DNA of 64,000 nt from Bacteroidales bacterium (GTDB taxonomy: Bacteria; Bacteroidota; Bacteroidia; Bacteroidales; F082): the NCBI GenBank assembly GCA_024400305.1, contig JAKSMX010000001.1, positions 124,001 through 188,000 on the forward strand. Reading direction: 5' to 3'. Within the stretch, counting starts at the first letter, position 1. Every line of letters begins with the position of its first letter. Below the pieces are notes generated by a model, which saw only the letters and a program-made list of their open reading frames with translations, searched no databases and had not been told where the DNA came from. Positions 41,990 to 51,595 of the stretch are shown in pieces. Made by a program: the position numbers and the translations under genes.

Positions 41990-44457
41990 ACGTCAACACT
42001 CAAAGTCACCGACTTGAAATCGGGAATATGCTTGAAAACATCAATCTGTTTCTTGATTATCTCCTTGACTTTCAAAGTGTTTGAACTTCTGTCGATTTTT
42101 ATCAGAATCTGTTTTATATACTGATTCTTGATTCTGGAGACAACAGGATATTCTGGGCCGAGAAGATTTTGTCTGAAAATAGGACGAAGCTGCTTCACAA
42201 AAACATCGGCGGCCTTGTTCAACCTGTCATAGTCAACATGTTTCAGCTTTATCAGCATAAGCCTGAAATATGGCGGATAGCAGAACTGGCGGCGTATCGG
42301 CATCTGTTCCTCGTAAAACTTCACGTAATCGTGCCTGATGACGTTCAAGATGACCGGATGCGTCGGCTGGAAAGTCTGTATAATGACCTTCCCCTTCCCG
42401 CCTTTTCTTCCGGCACGTCCGCTGACCTGCTCCATCAGTTGGAAACTCCTTTCAAAAGCGCGGAAATCGGGGAACGACAACATACTGTCGGCATCAAGAA
42501 TCCCGACGGTTTTAACGTGGTCGAAGTCAAGTCCCTTCGTCACCATCTGCGTCCCGACAAGGATGTCGGTCTCCTGGTTTTTAAACTGGTCGAGGATAAA
42601 CTGATAACTGTTCTTGGAACGTGTCGTATCAAGATCCAGTCTCGCGCAACGCGATTCCGGAAGGATAATATTCAAGTCCTCCTCCACTCTCTCGGTGCCG
42701 AATCCTTTCATCTTGACATCGGTGCTGTGGCATGACGGACATTCAGCTGGGACGCTCATCGTATAGCCGCAATAATGACATTTCAGCACGTTTTGCGCCT
42801 TGTGATACGTCATCGAAACATCGCAGTTGATGCATTGCGGAACCCAGTTGCAGACGCCGCATTCCAGCCTCAACGAGAAACCTCTCCTGTTCTGGAAAAG
42901 AATAATCTGATTTTTGTCTTCAAGCGTGTTTTTCATCGCATCGACGAGTACGCTTCCGAAATTCGCCTGAAGCAGTTTCCGCCGGCGTTCAACGCGCATG
43001 TCGTCAACGACAATCTCCGGCATCTCAACGCCGCCGTATCTTTCCGACAAGGTGACGAGTCGGAAACGACCTGTCCGCGCATTGAAATAACTCTCGAACG
43101 AAGGCGTCGCGGAACCGAGAATGACATCGGCGCCGTGCATCTTCGCAAGGATAACCGCAAGGTCACGGGCGTTATAACGCGGAGCCGGATCTATCTGCTT
43201 GAACGAGACATCGTGTTCCTCGTCAACGATGATCAAGCCCAAATCGGAGAACGGAAGCAATATCGAGGAACGGGAGCCGATTATCACCTGATATTTCGAC
43301 GATTTTGTCTTTTCAAAATCCAAAACCTGATTCCAGATTTCAACACGTTCCATATCGCTGTAACGCGAATGATAAACCCCGACCTTGTCGCCGAAATATT
43401 TCTTCAACCTGTTGATTATCTGTTCAGTCAGGGCGATTTCCGGCAAAAGATAAAGCACCTGCCTCCCATTGTCAATCGCTTCCTGAATGAGTTTTATGTA
43501 GATTTCAGTCTTTCCTGAAGAAGTGACACCATGAAGCAGCATGGGAATTTTCTTTTCAAACCCCTGATGAATTTCTTCAAACGCAATTTGTTGTTTTTCA
43601 GTGAGTTCAATTGACGAGACATCAGTAAGTGCCTTGAAATTCTTGAGTCGGCTGACTTTTTTCTCATAGACATTGAAAACGCCTTTTTCAGCCAAGGCCT
43701 TGAGGACAGAAGTATTTGCGTTTGCTTTTTTCAAAAGTTCTGAAGCCAAGACATCGTTGTCGGCGTTTCCGCCAATCACGAAGAACGACATCACGACTTC
43801 GAGCTGTTTGTAGGCGCGTTTCGTGAGGTCGTCCATCAGTTCGTGAAGTTTCTCATCGGCGCGATATTCGGCGGTGAGACCCACAAAACGCTCGTATTTC
43901 GCCTTGAATTTCTGGTCAAGCTCCTCCTCCATCACAATGATTTTCTTGTCAATCATCGTCTTGATGAGAGGCATAACTTTCTTATAACCAATGATTTTGC
44001 TCACTTCACTGATTGTCAGCTTCGGCTGAATCTGCAACGCCTCAACGATAAGATATTCAAAGTCGGAAAGAGCCTGCGCATCGAGTTCAAAATCCTCTGA
44101 AATCATTATCTTCGACTCGCTCGACAGTTTCATCGCCGACGGCAGGGCTGCTTGCATCACCTCGCCGATTTGACAGAGATAATAGTCACAAATCCAATTC
44201 CAGAACTTAAATTGAATCTGATTGACGACAGGAAACTCGTCAATGACATCGGTGATATATTTAACATTCTCACAATCAGGCACTTGTTCAGAAATATCGC
44301 TAATCAACCCTGACATTATCTTTGATTTCCCGAACTGAACCACAGCCCGCTGCCCGACTTTCACCACATCGTTAAGTTCAAAAGGAACACGATACGAGAA
44401 CGTCCCCGGCACCGGAATCGGCAGGATAATCGAAGCGAAATACGTTTTTCTTTCCAT
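41977..44457 (-). CDS. priA: Primosomal replication restart helicase PriA
   Basis: 826 aa. N-terminal 3'-DNA-binding domain (YFASIILPIPVPGTFSYRVP), Walker A HGVTSSGKTEIY, Walker B IIVDEEHDVSF, a helicase motif GSATPSFESY, and two zinc-binding Cys clusters (CGVCNWVPQCINC and CHYCGYTMSVPAECPSC). Reloads the replisome at collapsed forks. The C-terminus (LSVDVDPN) runs into the 23-bp tandem repeat that provides the stop. The ATG at 44457 lies 4 bases after the stop of the DUF4143 ATPase upstream. Confidence 0.96.
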   Translation of the reverse strand: MERKTYFASIILPIPVPGTFSYRVPFELNDVVKVGQRAVVQFGKSKIMSGLISDISEQVPDCENVKYITDVIDEFPVVNQIQFKFWNWICDYYLCQIGEVMQAALPSAMKLSSESKIMISEDFELDAQALSDFEYLIVEALQIQPKLTISEVSKIIGYKKVMPLIKTMIDKKIIVMEEELDQKFKAKYERFVGLTAEYRADEKLHELMDDLTKRAYKQLEVVMSFFVIGGNADNDVLASELLKKANANTSVLKALAEKGVFNVYEKKVSRLKNFKALTDVSSIELTEKQQIAFEEIHQGFEKKIPMLLHGVTSSGKTEIYIKLIQEAIDNGRQVLYLLPEIALTEQIINRLKKYFGDKVGVYHSRYSDMERVEIWNQVLDFEKTKSSKYQVIIGSRSSILLPFSDLGLIIVDEEHDVSFKQIDPAPRYNARDLAVILAKMHGADVILGSATPSFESYFNARTGRFRLVTLSERYGGVEMPEIVVDDMRVERRRKLLQANFGSVLVDAMKNTLEDKNQIILFQNRRGFSLRLECGVCNWVPQCINCDVSMTYHKAQNVLKCHYCGYTMSVPAECPSCHSTDVKMKGFGTERVEEDLNIILPESRCARLDLDTTRSKNSYQFILDQFKNQETDILVGTQMVTKGLDFDHVKTVGILDADSMLSFPDFRAFERSFQLMEQVSGRAGRKGGKGKVIIQTFQPTHPVILNVIRHDYVKFYEEQMPIRRQFCYPPYFRLMLIKLKHVDYDRLNKAADVFVKQLRPIFRQNLLGPEYPVVSRIKNQYIKQILIKIDRSSNTLKVKEIIKKQIDVFKHIPDFKSVTLSVDVDPN

Positions 44458-44461
44458 AATT

Positions 44462-45829
44462 TTATTTTACAAAATTTGATACAGCATACAACGGATTAAT
44501 CATGATTTTCCTGACGACACCATCATCATTTTCATCTGAATACTCAACAACTGAAAAGTTTTCGAGAGAGCATCTATAAGCTTTGGATATATGTTTTTTA
44601 TTCATGAAAACACGCAGACTTTTCATTTTCCCAGTAACATTCGCCTTGACCTCAACAGGAACGACTTTCAAGTTCTCGGCAATCACGTAATCAACCTCTG
44701 ATATCGTACCTCTATCAAGATTTTCCCAATAATAAAGGTCATGTTGAGCGCGTGAACTGCCATATTTTATCATCTCCCAACCTAAAACCATTTCGGCGAG
44801 TCCTCCTTTATTTACAAGGTTTTCCGCCGTTCCAGCAAGAATAAGATCCGTGACTTCGGTGGCACGACCGAAATCAATATCAAGAATCCTCAACAAAAGC
44901 CCACTATCGAGGAAAATATATTTTCTGAACTTATCATTGACCTCAGCACCAAATGGCAGACCGTTCGCCGCCGTATGACTGACCCTCTTGATAATTCCGG
45001 CATCGCAAAGCATCGCGAGAGCTTTTTTGACCTCATCAGAAGTGTAATTTCCCTCGACCTTGCTATACGCAAATTTTTTCCCTATTTGAAGGACAACACT
45101 TTGAAGAGTATTCCGCAAAAGTTCAGGGTCAAGTCTTTCTTTATACTTCACAAAATCGTCATAATATGTCTGTTGTATATCGTCTTGCTCAGCCAAACAT
45201 ATTTGATAATCATGTGTTTCGACCCAAGCGGCCACACTTGCAGGCATTCCACCCACCATCAAAAACGTCCGAAACTGCTGCACAAGTTCCGAGTGGAGGG
45301 CATCAAACAAAGGCTTGTCATACTGCGCATTTTGCTTTTCAACCACCCAAGCCTGCTTCCCTTGGGCAATGAGGAATTCATCAAAAGACATCGGATACAT
45401 GAAAAGCGAGCGTATCCGTCCTACGCCAAAAGAAGTCAAATCTTTCAACGCAAATTCAAGCAATGATCCAGCCGCAATAACGTGCAATTCCGGAAAATCT
45501 TCCTTGAAAAACCAAAGTCTCTTTATTGCTTCCGCACACGATTGAATTTCATCAAGAAACAATAACGTTTTGCCCGGAACAATCGGCTTTCCATACATCA
45601 TTCCCAACCTACTCGCCAATTCTTTCACGTCAGTCACCTGCTCAAACAACGATTTCAACTCCGGTTTTCGTTCAAAATTCGCCTCAATATAATAATCAAA
45701 GCTCTCCGCGAGATGCTTCACCGCACTTGATTTTCCAACCTGACGCGCACCACGAAGCAAAAGCGGTTTGTGATTGACAGAATTTTTCCATTCAACAAGC
45801 TGATTATCAATTATTCTACTTATATACAT
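44462..45829 (-). CDS. AAA ATPase with DUF4143 domain, first copy
   Basis: 455 aa. AAA_14-type ATPase: Walker A LLRGARQVGKSSAV (about 24-37), Walker B TLLFLDEIQ, HVIAAGSLLEFAL; then the DUF4143 C-terminal domain with a PD-(D/E)XK-like SEVDYVIAENLKVVPVEVKA. The family is abundant in Bacteroidales, often lineage-specific, and its role is not settled. AT-rich relative to priA. It has its own promoter at 45846 beside a large 32-bp tandem repeat, and sits just upstream of priA. Confidence 0.88.
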   Translation of the reverse strand: MYISRIIDNQLVEWKNSVNHKPLLLRGARQVGKSSAVKHLAESFDYYIEANFERKPELKSLFEQVTDVKELASRLGMMYGKPIVPGKTLLFLDEIQSCAEAIKRLWFFKEDFPELHVIAAGSLLEFALKDLTSFGVGRIRSLFMYPMSFDEFLIAQGKQAWVVEKQNAQYDKPLFDALHSELVQQFRTFLMVGGMPASVAAWVETHDYQICLAEQDDIQQTYYDDFVKYKERLDPELLRNTLQSVVLQIGKKFAYSKVEGNYTSDEVKKALAMLCDAGIIKRVSHTAANGLPFGAEVNDKFRKYIFLDSGLLLRILDIDFGRATEVTDLILAGTAENLVNKGGLAEMVLGWEMIKYGSSRAQHDLYYWENLDRGTISEVDYVIAENLKVVPVEVKANVTGKMKSLRVFMNKKHISKAYRCSLENFSVVEYSDENDDGVVRKIMINPLYAVSNFVK

Positions 45830-45845
45830 ATTTCAAATTTTGCTG

Positions 45846-45853
45846 CAAAGATA
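45846..45853 (-). promoter_or_regulatory. -7 box of the DUF4143 ATPase gene
   Basis: TATCTTTG on the minus strand, 17 bases before the ATG, partly adjoining the first copy of the 32-bp repeat. Confidence 0.65.
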
Positions 45854-46110
45854 ATCATTTTTTGAAAAAGACAGAGGAATAATCATTATTTTTTGAAAAA
45901 AATCAGAGGAATAATCACTGATTTTTTGAAAAAGACAGAGGAATAATCATTATTTTTTGAAAAAAATCAGAGGAATAACCGCCATTTTTTCAAAAAAATC
46001 AGAGAAACAACCATAAAATGAATGTTTTTCCCTAAAATAAAGGAAACTACTAAAATTCAAATAAAATGAAGAGGAATAATCAGCGTTTTTTCAGAAAAGA
46101 CAGAGGAATA
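45854..46110. repeat. 32-bp tandem repeat array
   Basis: Units beginning gaggaataatcat and containing the palindrome attttttgaaaaaat start at 45874, 45906, 45938, 45970 and 46002, spaced exactly 32 bases, with two more degenerate copies at 46071 and 46103. There are no unique spacers. The array fills the space between divergent promoters at 45846 and 46152. Confidence 0.85.
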
Positions 46111-46151
46111 TTTTGATGAATATTTCAACTGTTTACTTTACATAATTTTAT

Positions 46152-46159
46152 TATTTTTG
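46152..46159 (+). promoter_or_regulatory. -7 box of the T9SS plug gene
   Basis: TATTTTTG, 23 bases before the ATG at 46182. It makes the earlier in-frame start at 46164 unlikely. Confidence 0.6.
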
Positions 46160-46181
46160 AATTTTGATAAATATTCAGTCG

Positions 46182-47456
46182 ATGAAACATAAATTATTGA
46201 TTATCTTAATATTAGCATTTTATTCAAATGCTTTTGCACAAAATTACGTCGCCGATGCCGACAAAAATTACAAGGAAAATGTAAAGACGGTGCTGCTTTA
46301 CCCGACGGGTTATGAGTTGGACAAGCCGATTATCCCGCTCGAAAACATGGAAAATGCGCTGCAACTTGAGTTCGACATCCTGACAAGCGAGGCCCCGTAT
46401 CTGCATTACACCTACGTTCACTGCGACCACAAATGGCAGCCTGACGGATTGCAGAAACATCAGTATATCAATGGTTTCCAACAGAATGAGCTTCTCAATT
46501 ACGAGTTTTCACTGAACACTTTCGTTGACTACGTGCATTTCGAGCAGCAATTCCCGACGGAAGACATGATGCCAACCGTTTCCGGGAATTATCTTCTCGT
46601 CGTCTTCGGCGAAGAACCTGACGACATTTATTTCACGAGAAGATTCATGGTTGTTGACAACAACTCCGTCATCGATGTGACGATGCCGCGCTATCCGTTT
46701 GACCTGAATCTCGGCAAGGAGCAGCAGGAGATTGACATCGAGATAAGCTACCCGGAGATGTTCAACAACCGCCCCGATGAATATTCTTTCGTCACAATCC
46801 AGCAAAACGGCCGCTGGGACAACGCCGTCGTCGGACTGAAACCGACTTACATCTATCCGGAGAAACTTTCTTATATCAACAACGAAAAAACCGTCTTTGA
46901 ATCTGGCAATCAATATCTTAGAATAAACACAAGCAACTTCGACACACGTCCGGAAAAGACCAGGACAGTATATCGCGAAGACGATTATTATGTCGTCACG
47001 CTTTACCACGACACCAAGCGCAACCACGTTACTTACACCGAAGAACAAGACATCTACGGCTTGATGAGCATTTATCTCGAAAAGAATTATCTCGACCCAA
47101 GGATTGAAGGCGACTACGCCCGCGTTGATTTTGCGCTCGACTGGCCCGATTACATGATGGACAAAGACGTTTACATCCTCGGCGCAATCACCAACTGGCG
47201 GCTCGACGACGATTCCAAGATGGATTATGATTTCAACGAAGGCTGCTACAAAAAGAGCCTGATGCTCAAGCAAGGCTACTACGATTACATGTATGTCGCC
47301 AAAGACCGCAACAGCGGCAAGACCACGCTCGAGCCGATAAACGGCAACTTCTGGGAGACCGACAACCTCTACACGGTTTATCTCTATGTTCACGACCCGA
47401 ATATGATTTACGACCAACTCATTGGTTATTATACAATTAGGTCGCAGCAAAAATAA
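46182..47456 (+). CDS. T9SS plug-type protein (DUF5103)
   Basis: 424 aa from 46182 (MKHKLLIILILAFYSNAFAQ, a signal peptide). Conserved features of the family: VKTVLLYPTGYELDKPIIPL, LHYTYVHCDHKWQPDGL, a central FFVVDN-like strand, IYPEKLSYINNEKTVFESGN and YVLGAITNW-like YILGAITNWRLDDD near the C-terminus. DUF5103 proteins include the plug seen in the type IX secretion translocon with SprA, in the periplasm or at the outer membrane. Fits the T9SS cargo proteins at 15142 and 17356. Confidence 0.8.
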   Translation: MKHKLLIILILAFYSNAFAQNYVADADKNYKENVKTVLLYPTGYELDKPIIPLENMENALQLEFDILTSEAPYLHYTYVHCDHKWQPDGLQKHQYINGFQQNELLNYEFSLNTFVDYVHFEQQFPTEDMMPTVSGNYLLVVFGEEPDDIYFTRRFMVVDNNSVIDVTMPRYPFDLNLGKEQQEIDIEISYPEMFNNRPDEYSFVTIQQNGRWDNAVVGLKPTYIYPEKLSYINNEKTVFESGNQYLRINTSNFDTRPEKTRTVYREDDYYVVTLYHDTKRNHVTYTEEQDIYGLMSIYLEKNYLDPRIEGDYARVDFALDWPDYMMDKDVYILGAITNWRLDDDSKMDYDFNEGCYKKSLMLKQGYYDYMYVAKDRNSGKTTLEPINGNFWETDNLYTVYLYVHDPNMIYDQLIGYYTIRSQQK

Positions 47457-47495
47457 ATTTCGTCACGCAGATTTCGCCGACTAACACAAAATTTT

Positions 47496-48482
47496 ATGAA
47501 AAAGATTTTTGTCGCCACGTTTATCTTGATGTTTTTTGCATCGTGCCAAAGACAGCAGAAAATGAGTTATTCGGGCGTGACGCAGGGAAGTTATTTTTCA
47601 ATAACATATTTTGATGAAGAAGGACGGAGTTTTGAAAAGGAAATAGATTCAATCTTCGATGCCGTTGACAACTCCGTCTCGCTTTGGAACGAGAACTCCA
47701 TCATAAGGAAAGTGAACCGCAACGAAGATGTCGTTGTGAATCAGATATTTAAAGACAATTTCGAGTGGTCGCGCAGGGCGTCGGAGTTTTCCGGCGGCGC
47801 GTTTGACGCGACGATAGGGCCGCTCGTCTCGGCGTGGGGGTTCCATTACAAAAAAGAGCTTGAGATGACACCGGAGATGGTCGATTCCATCCGCCAACTC
47901 GTTGACTACCGGAAAATCGAAATTATCAACGACAAAGTCGTGAAAGTTAATCCCGACATGACGCTCGACTTCAACGCCGTGGCGCAGGGTTACACTGCAG
48001 ATCTTATCGGCAAGCTGTTGGAAACCAACGGTATTTTCAACTACCTCGTTGATGTCGGCGGCGAAATCATGGCGCGAGGCACGAAGCCAAACGGCGAGCG
48101 ATGGGTCATCGGGATTGAGAAACCCGCCGAGAACTTCGATTCAGGGCGTTCAGTCCAGATCAAGCTGAGCCTCAAAGACAGAGGCATCGTGACATCAGGG
48201 AATTACAGAAAATACATCGAGAAAGACGGGGTCCGCTATTCGCACAGCATCGACCCGAAGACAGGCTATCCTGTGCCGCAAGACCTCTTGAGCGCGACGA
48301 TCATCGCCGAAAACGCGACATGGGCCGACTGCCTTGCCTCCATCTGCATGCTCGTCGGAAGAGAGAAAGCCATCGAACTTCTCGAAAGAGAAAAAAACGT
48401 CGAAGCGTATTTTATTTATGTTGAAGACGGCGAGATAAACACCTCAACTCACCGACTGAAAACACCTCAACTCACCGACTGA
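47496..48482 (+). CDS. apbE: FAD:protein FMN transferase ApbE
   Basis: 328 aa lipoprotein (FFASCQ, Cys near 17). Attaches FMN covalently to Thr in NQR/RNF-type subunits. Motifs: VTQGSYFSITYFDEEG, FDATIGPLVSAWGF, DFNAVAQGYTADLI, GIVTSGNYRKYIEKDG with the Mg-site region, and YSHSIDPKTGYP. The last ~15 codons (THRLKTPQLTD) are encoded by a 23-bp tandem repeat that also gives the stop. Follows the plug-type gene by 39 bases, so likely the same transcript. Confidence 0.93.
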   Translation: MKKIFVATFILMFFASCQRQQKMSYSGVTQGSYFSITYFDEEGRSFEKEIDSIFDAVDNSVSLWNENSIIRKVNRNEDVVVNQIFKDNFEWSRRASEFSGGAFDATIGPLVSAWGFHYKKELEMTPEMVDSIRQLVDYRKIEIINDKVVKVNPDMTLDFNAVAQGYTADLIGKLLETNGIFNYLVDVGGEIMARGTKPNGERWVIGIEKPAENFDSGRSVQIKLSLKDRGIVTSGNYRKYIEKDGVRYSHSIDPKTGYPVPQDLLSATIIAENATWADCLASICMLVGREKAIELLEREKNVEAYFIYVEDGEINTSTHRLKTPQLTD

Positions 48483-48532
48483 AAATACCACAACTCACCG
48501 ACTGAAAATACCTCAACTCACCGACTGAAAAA
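48441..48532. repeat. 23-bp tandem repeat at the end of apbE
   Basis: Four copies of acctcaactcaccgactgaa units starting at 48441, 48464, 48487 and 48510. The first two are translated as the apbE C-terminus, and the second holds the TGA. Confidence 0.9.
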
Positions 48533-48540
48533 AATTTTTC

Positions 48541-48571
48541 TTGTGTATATCATTAAATATTAGTACTTTTG
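48541..48571 (+). promoter_or_regulatory. Promoter of the second DUF4143 ATPase gene
   Basis: TACTTTTG at 48564-48571 and TTG at 48541-48543, 23 bases start to start, 25 bases before the ATG. Confidence 0.65.
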
Positions 48572-48596
48572 CAGCCGAAATAAAAATCAAACTGCA

Positions 48597-49877
48597 ATGG
48601 AAGAATACAGGTCAAGAATAGCGGACAAAATCTTGGAAGAACAGCTTGAAGCATCAGGTGCCGTGGTCATTCAGGGAGCCAAATGGTGCGGCAAGACCAC
48701 CACGGCGGCACATCATGCAAAAAGTGTCTTATACATGGATAATCCCGCCACAATCGGGCAGAACATCCAGCTTGGAAAGACGAATCCGCAACGTCTTCTC
48801 GAAGGCGAAACGCCACGTCTGATAGACGAATGGGAACTCGTGCCTGAACTATGGGACACGGCACGCTATGAAATTGACCACCGGCCATGCCATCAAGGGC
48901 AGTTTATTTTCACTGGTTCCGCCGTTCCGAAAGAAAAAGAACGACAGAAGATATGGCACTCCGGCACCGGACGTTTCGCGTGGCTCACCATGCGTCCGAT
49001 GTCGTTGTGGGAATCAGGTGACAGCAGCGGCGATGTAAGTCTCCAGCAATTGTTCAAGGGCGCAATTCCCGACGGGATTTCATCAATAAATCTCGACCGT
49101 TTGGCATATCTGACCTGCCGCGGCGGTTGGCCGGAGACATTGAAAATGAAACAGAACGCATCGTTGAAAGTCGCGAACAATTATTTGGACGGCGTATTGA
49201 ACAGCGACATTTCGAGAGTCGATGACATTCAGCGCGACGCTGATTTCATGCGAAGAATCGTGAGAAGCCTGAGCCGTCATCAAGGCGGACAGACAACAAT
49301 AACAACGATATATTCAGACCTCACTGCCAATTCGCAGCCGAGCATGACTGACGAGACAGTGGCTGAATACATCAAGATATTAAAGAAGATCTTTGTCGAA
49401 GAAGACATGCCTGCATGGAATCCGAATCTTCGCAGCAAAGCCGCAATCAGAACAGGCGAGACTCGTTATTTCGCCGACCCAAGCATCGCAACAGCAGCTT
49501 TGGGACTCGGCCCCGACGACCTTATAAACGACATGGAAAGTTTCGGATTTCTGTTTGAGACATTGGCAGTGAGAGATTTACGAGTATATGCCGATGCCTT
49601 GGGCGGCAACGTCTATCACTATCGCGACAGCAACAAACTTGAATGTGATGCCGTGATTCATTTGAGAAACGGGCAATACGGCCTGATAGAGGTAAAAATC
49701 GGCGGAGACATCTGGATTGACAAAGGCGCGAAATCGCTCTTGTCACTTGCCAACATCATTGATACCACACGGATGAAAAGTCCCGCTTTCATGATGGTCT
49801 TGACAGGAATCGGCGACTATCCCTACAAACGTGACGACGGCGTGTTTGTGGTGCCTATCGGTTGCTTGAAACCGTAG
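48597..49877 (+). CDS. AAA ATPase with DUF4143 domain, second copy
   Basis: 426 aa. Walker A IQGAKWCGKTTTAA (about 24-37), Walker B-like TPRLIDEWELVPELWD, FIFTGSAVPK, then a DUF4143 domain with NKLECDAVIHLRNGQYGLIEVKI at the PD-(D/E)XK-like part. It is of a different subtype from the copy at 44462 (little similarity beyond motifs). Interrupts apbE and the cysteine-rich membrane gene. Its stop overlaps the end of the convergent gene at 49855. Confidence 0.88.
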   Translation: MEEYRSRIADKILEEQLEASGAVVIQGAKWCGKTTTAAHHAKSVLYMDNPATIGQNIQLGKTNPQRLLEGETPRLIDEWELVPELWDTARYEIDHRPCHQGQFIFTGSAVPKEKERQKIWHSGTGRFAWLTMRPMSLWESGDSSGDVSLQQLFKGAIPDGISSINLDRLAYLTCRGGWPETLKMKQNASLKVANNYLDGVLNSDISRVDDIQRDADFMRRIVRSLSRHQGGQTTITTIYSDLTANSQPSMTDETVAEYIKILKKIFVEEDMPAWNPNLRSKAAIRTGETRYFADPSIATAALGLGPDDLINDMESFGFLFETLAVRDLRVYADALGGNVYHYRDSNKLECDAVIHLRNGQYGLIEVKIGGDIWIDKGAKSLLSLANIIDTTRMKSPAFMMVLTGIGDYPYKRDDGVFVVPIGCLKP

Positions 49878-50079
49878 ATTCCTCCACTTCCTTCTCCTCC
49901 TTTTCAAACTGATTCCGGCACTTTCCGCCACCGCACACGCACTTCGCGTCCGGGTCGAGCGAATGGGCGCACCTGCGCTCAAATTTGCCGTCTTTCTTCA
50001 CGATCATCTTGATGCCTATCGCGGCAAACGACAGAAGCACAAGGAACAGTGTCGGAAGCAAAAACGCCCAGTAGTTCAT
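49855..50079 (-). CDS. Small cysteine-rich membrane protein, NqrM-like layout
   Basis: 74 aa. One N-terminal membrane helix (YWAFLLPTLFLVLLSFAAIG), a basic stretch IKMIVKKDGKF, and four cysteines in the order C-x9-C-x-C-x4-C (RCAHSLDPDAKCVCGGGKC), then a charged tail. NqrM, a maturation factor of the Na+-NQR complex that also needs ApbE, has the same helix-plus-CxC layout; a Bacteroidota family annotated only as membrane or secreted protein also fits. Assignment to NqrM is inference. Overlaps the convergent DUF4143 gene by 23 bases. Confidence 0.55.
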   Translation of the reverse strand: MNYWAFLLPTLFLVLLSFAAIGIKMIVKKDGKFERRCAHSLDPDAKCVCGGGKCRNQFEKEEKEVEESTVSSNR

Positions 50080-50084
50080 GGTTC

Positions 50085-50210
50085 AGGTGTTTGAGGTGAT
50101 TAGGTGTTTGAGGTGATTAGGTGTTTAAGGTGATTAGGTGCTTAAGGTGATTAGGTGCTTGAGATACTAATGACCTATACACCTATACTCCTCAAACACC
50201 CACCTAATTT
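50085..50210. repeat. 17-bp tandem repeat with inverted copy
   Basis: Five copies of aggtgtttgaggtgatt at 50085, 50102, 50119, 50136 and 50153, followed by an inverted related segment (cctcaaacacccacctaatt). Lies between the divergent 49855 gene start and the tyrS stop; the unit family matches 6403-6482. Confidence 0.85.
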
Positions 50211-50211
50211 C

Positions 50212-51507
<1,296 letters not shown>

Positions 51508-51544
51508 CGAATGATATTTGTATTAATCCTGAAAAAAATTTTTG

Positions 51545-51552
51545 CAAAAATA
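51545..51552 (-). promoter_or_regulatory. -7 box of tyrS
   Basis: TATTTTTG on the minus strand, 38 bases before the tyrS ATG. The surrounding sequence resembles the promoter at 54028. Confidence 0.6.
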
Positions 51553-51595
51553 ATGATTTTTTGAAAACAAAAACATTTAATACGAAATAGATTTG

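Noticed and set aside
45854-46110. CRISPR array
   Set aside because: The 32-bp units follow one another directly with no unique spacers and no cas genes nearby, so this is a plain tandem repeat.
44462-49877. The two DUF4143 ATPases as a recent duplication
   Set aside because: They share only the Walker motifs and overall plan; the sequences are too different to be a recent pair.
50085-50168. CRISPR-like repeats before tyrS
   Set aside because: The 17-bp units are contiguous and belong to a degenerate intergenic repeat family.
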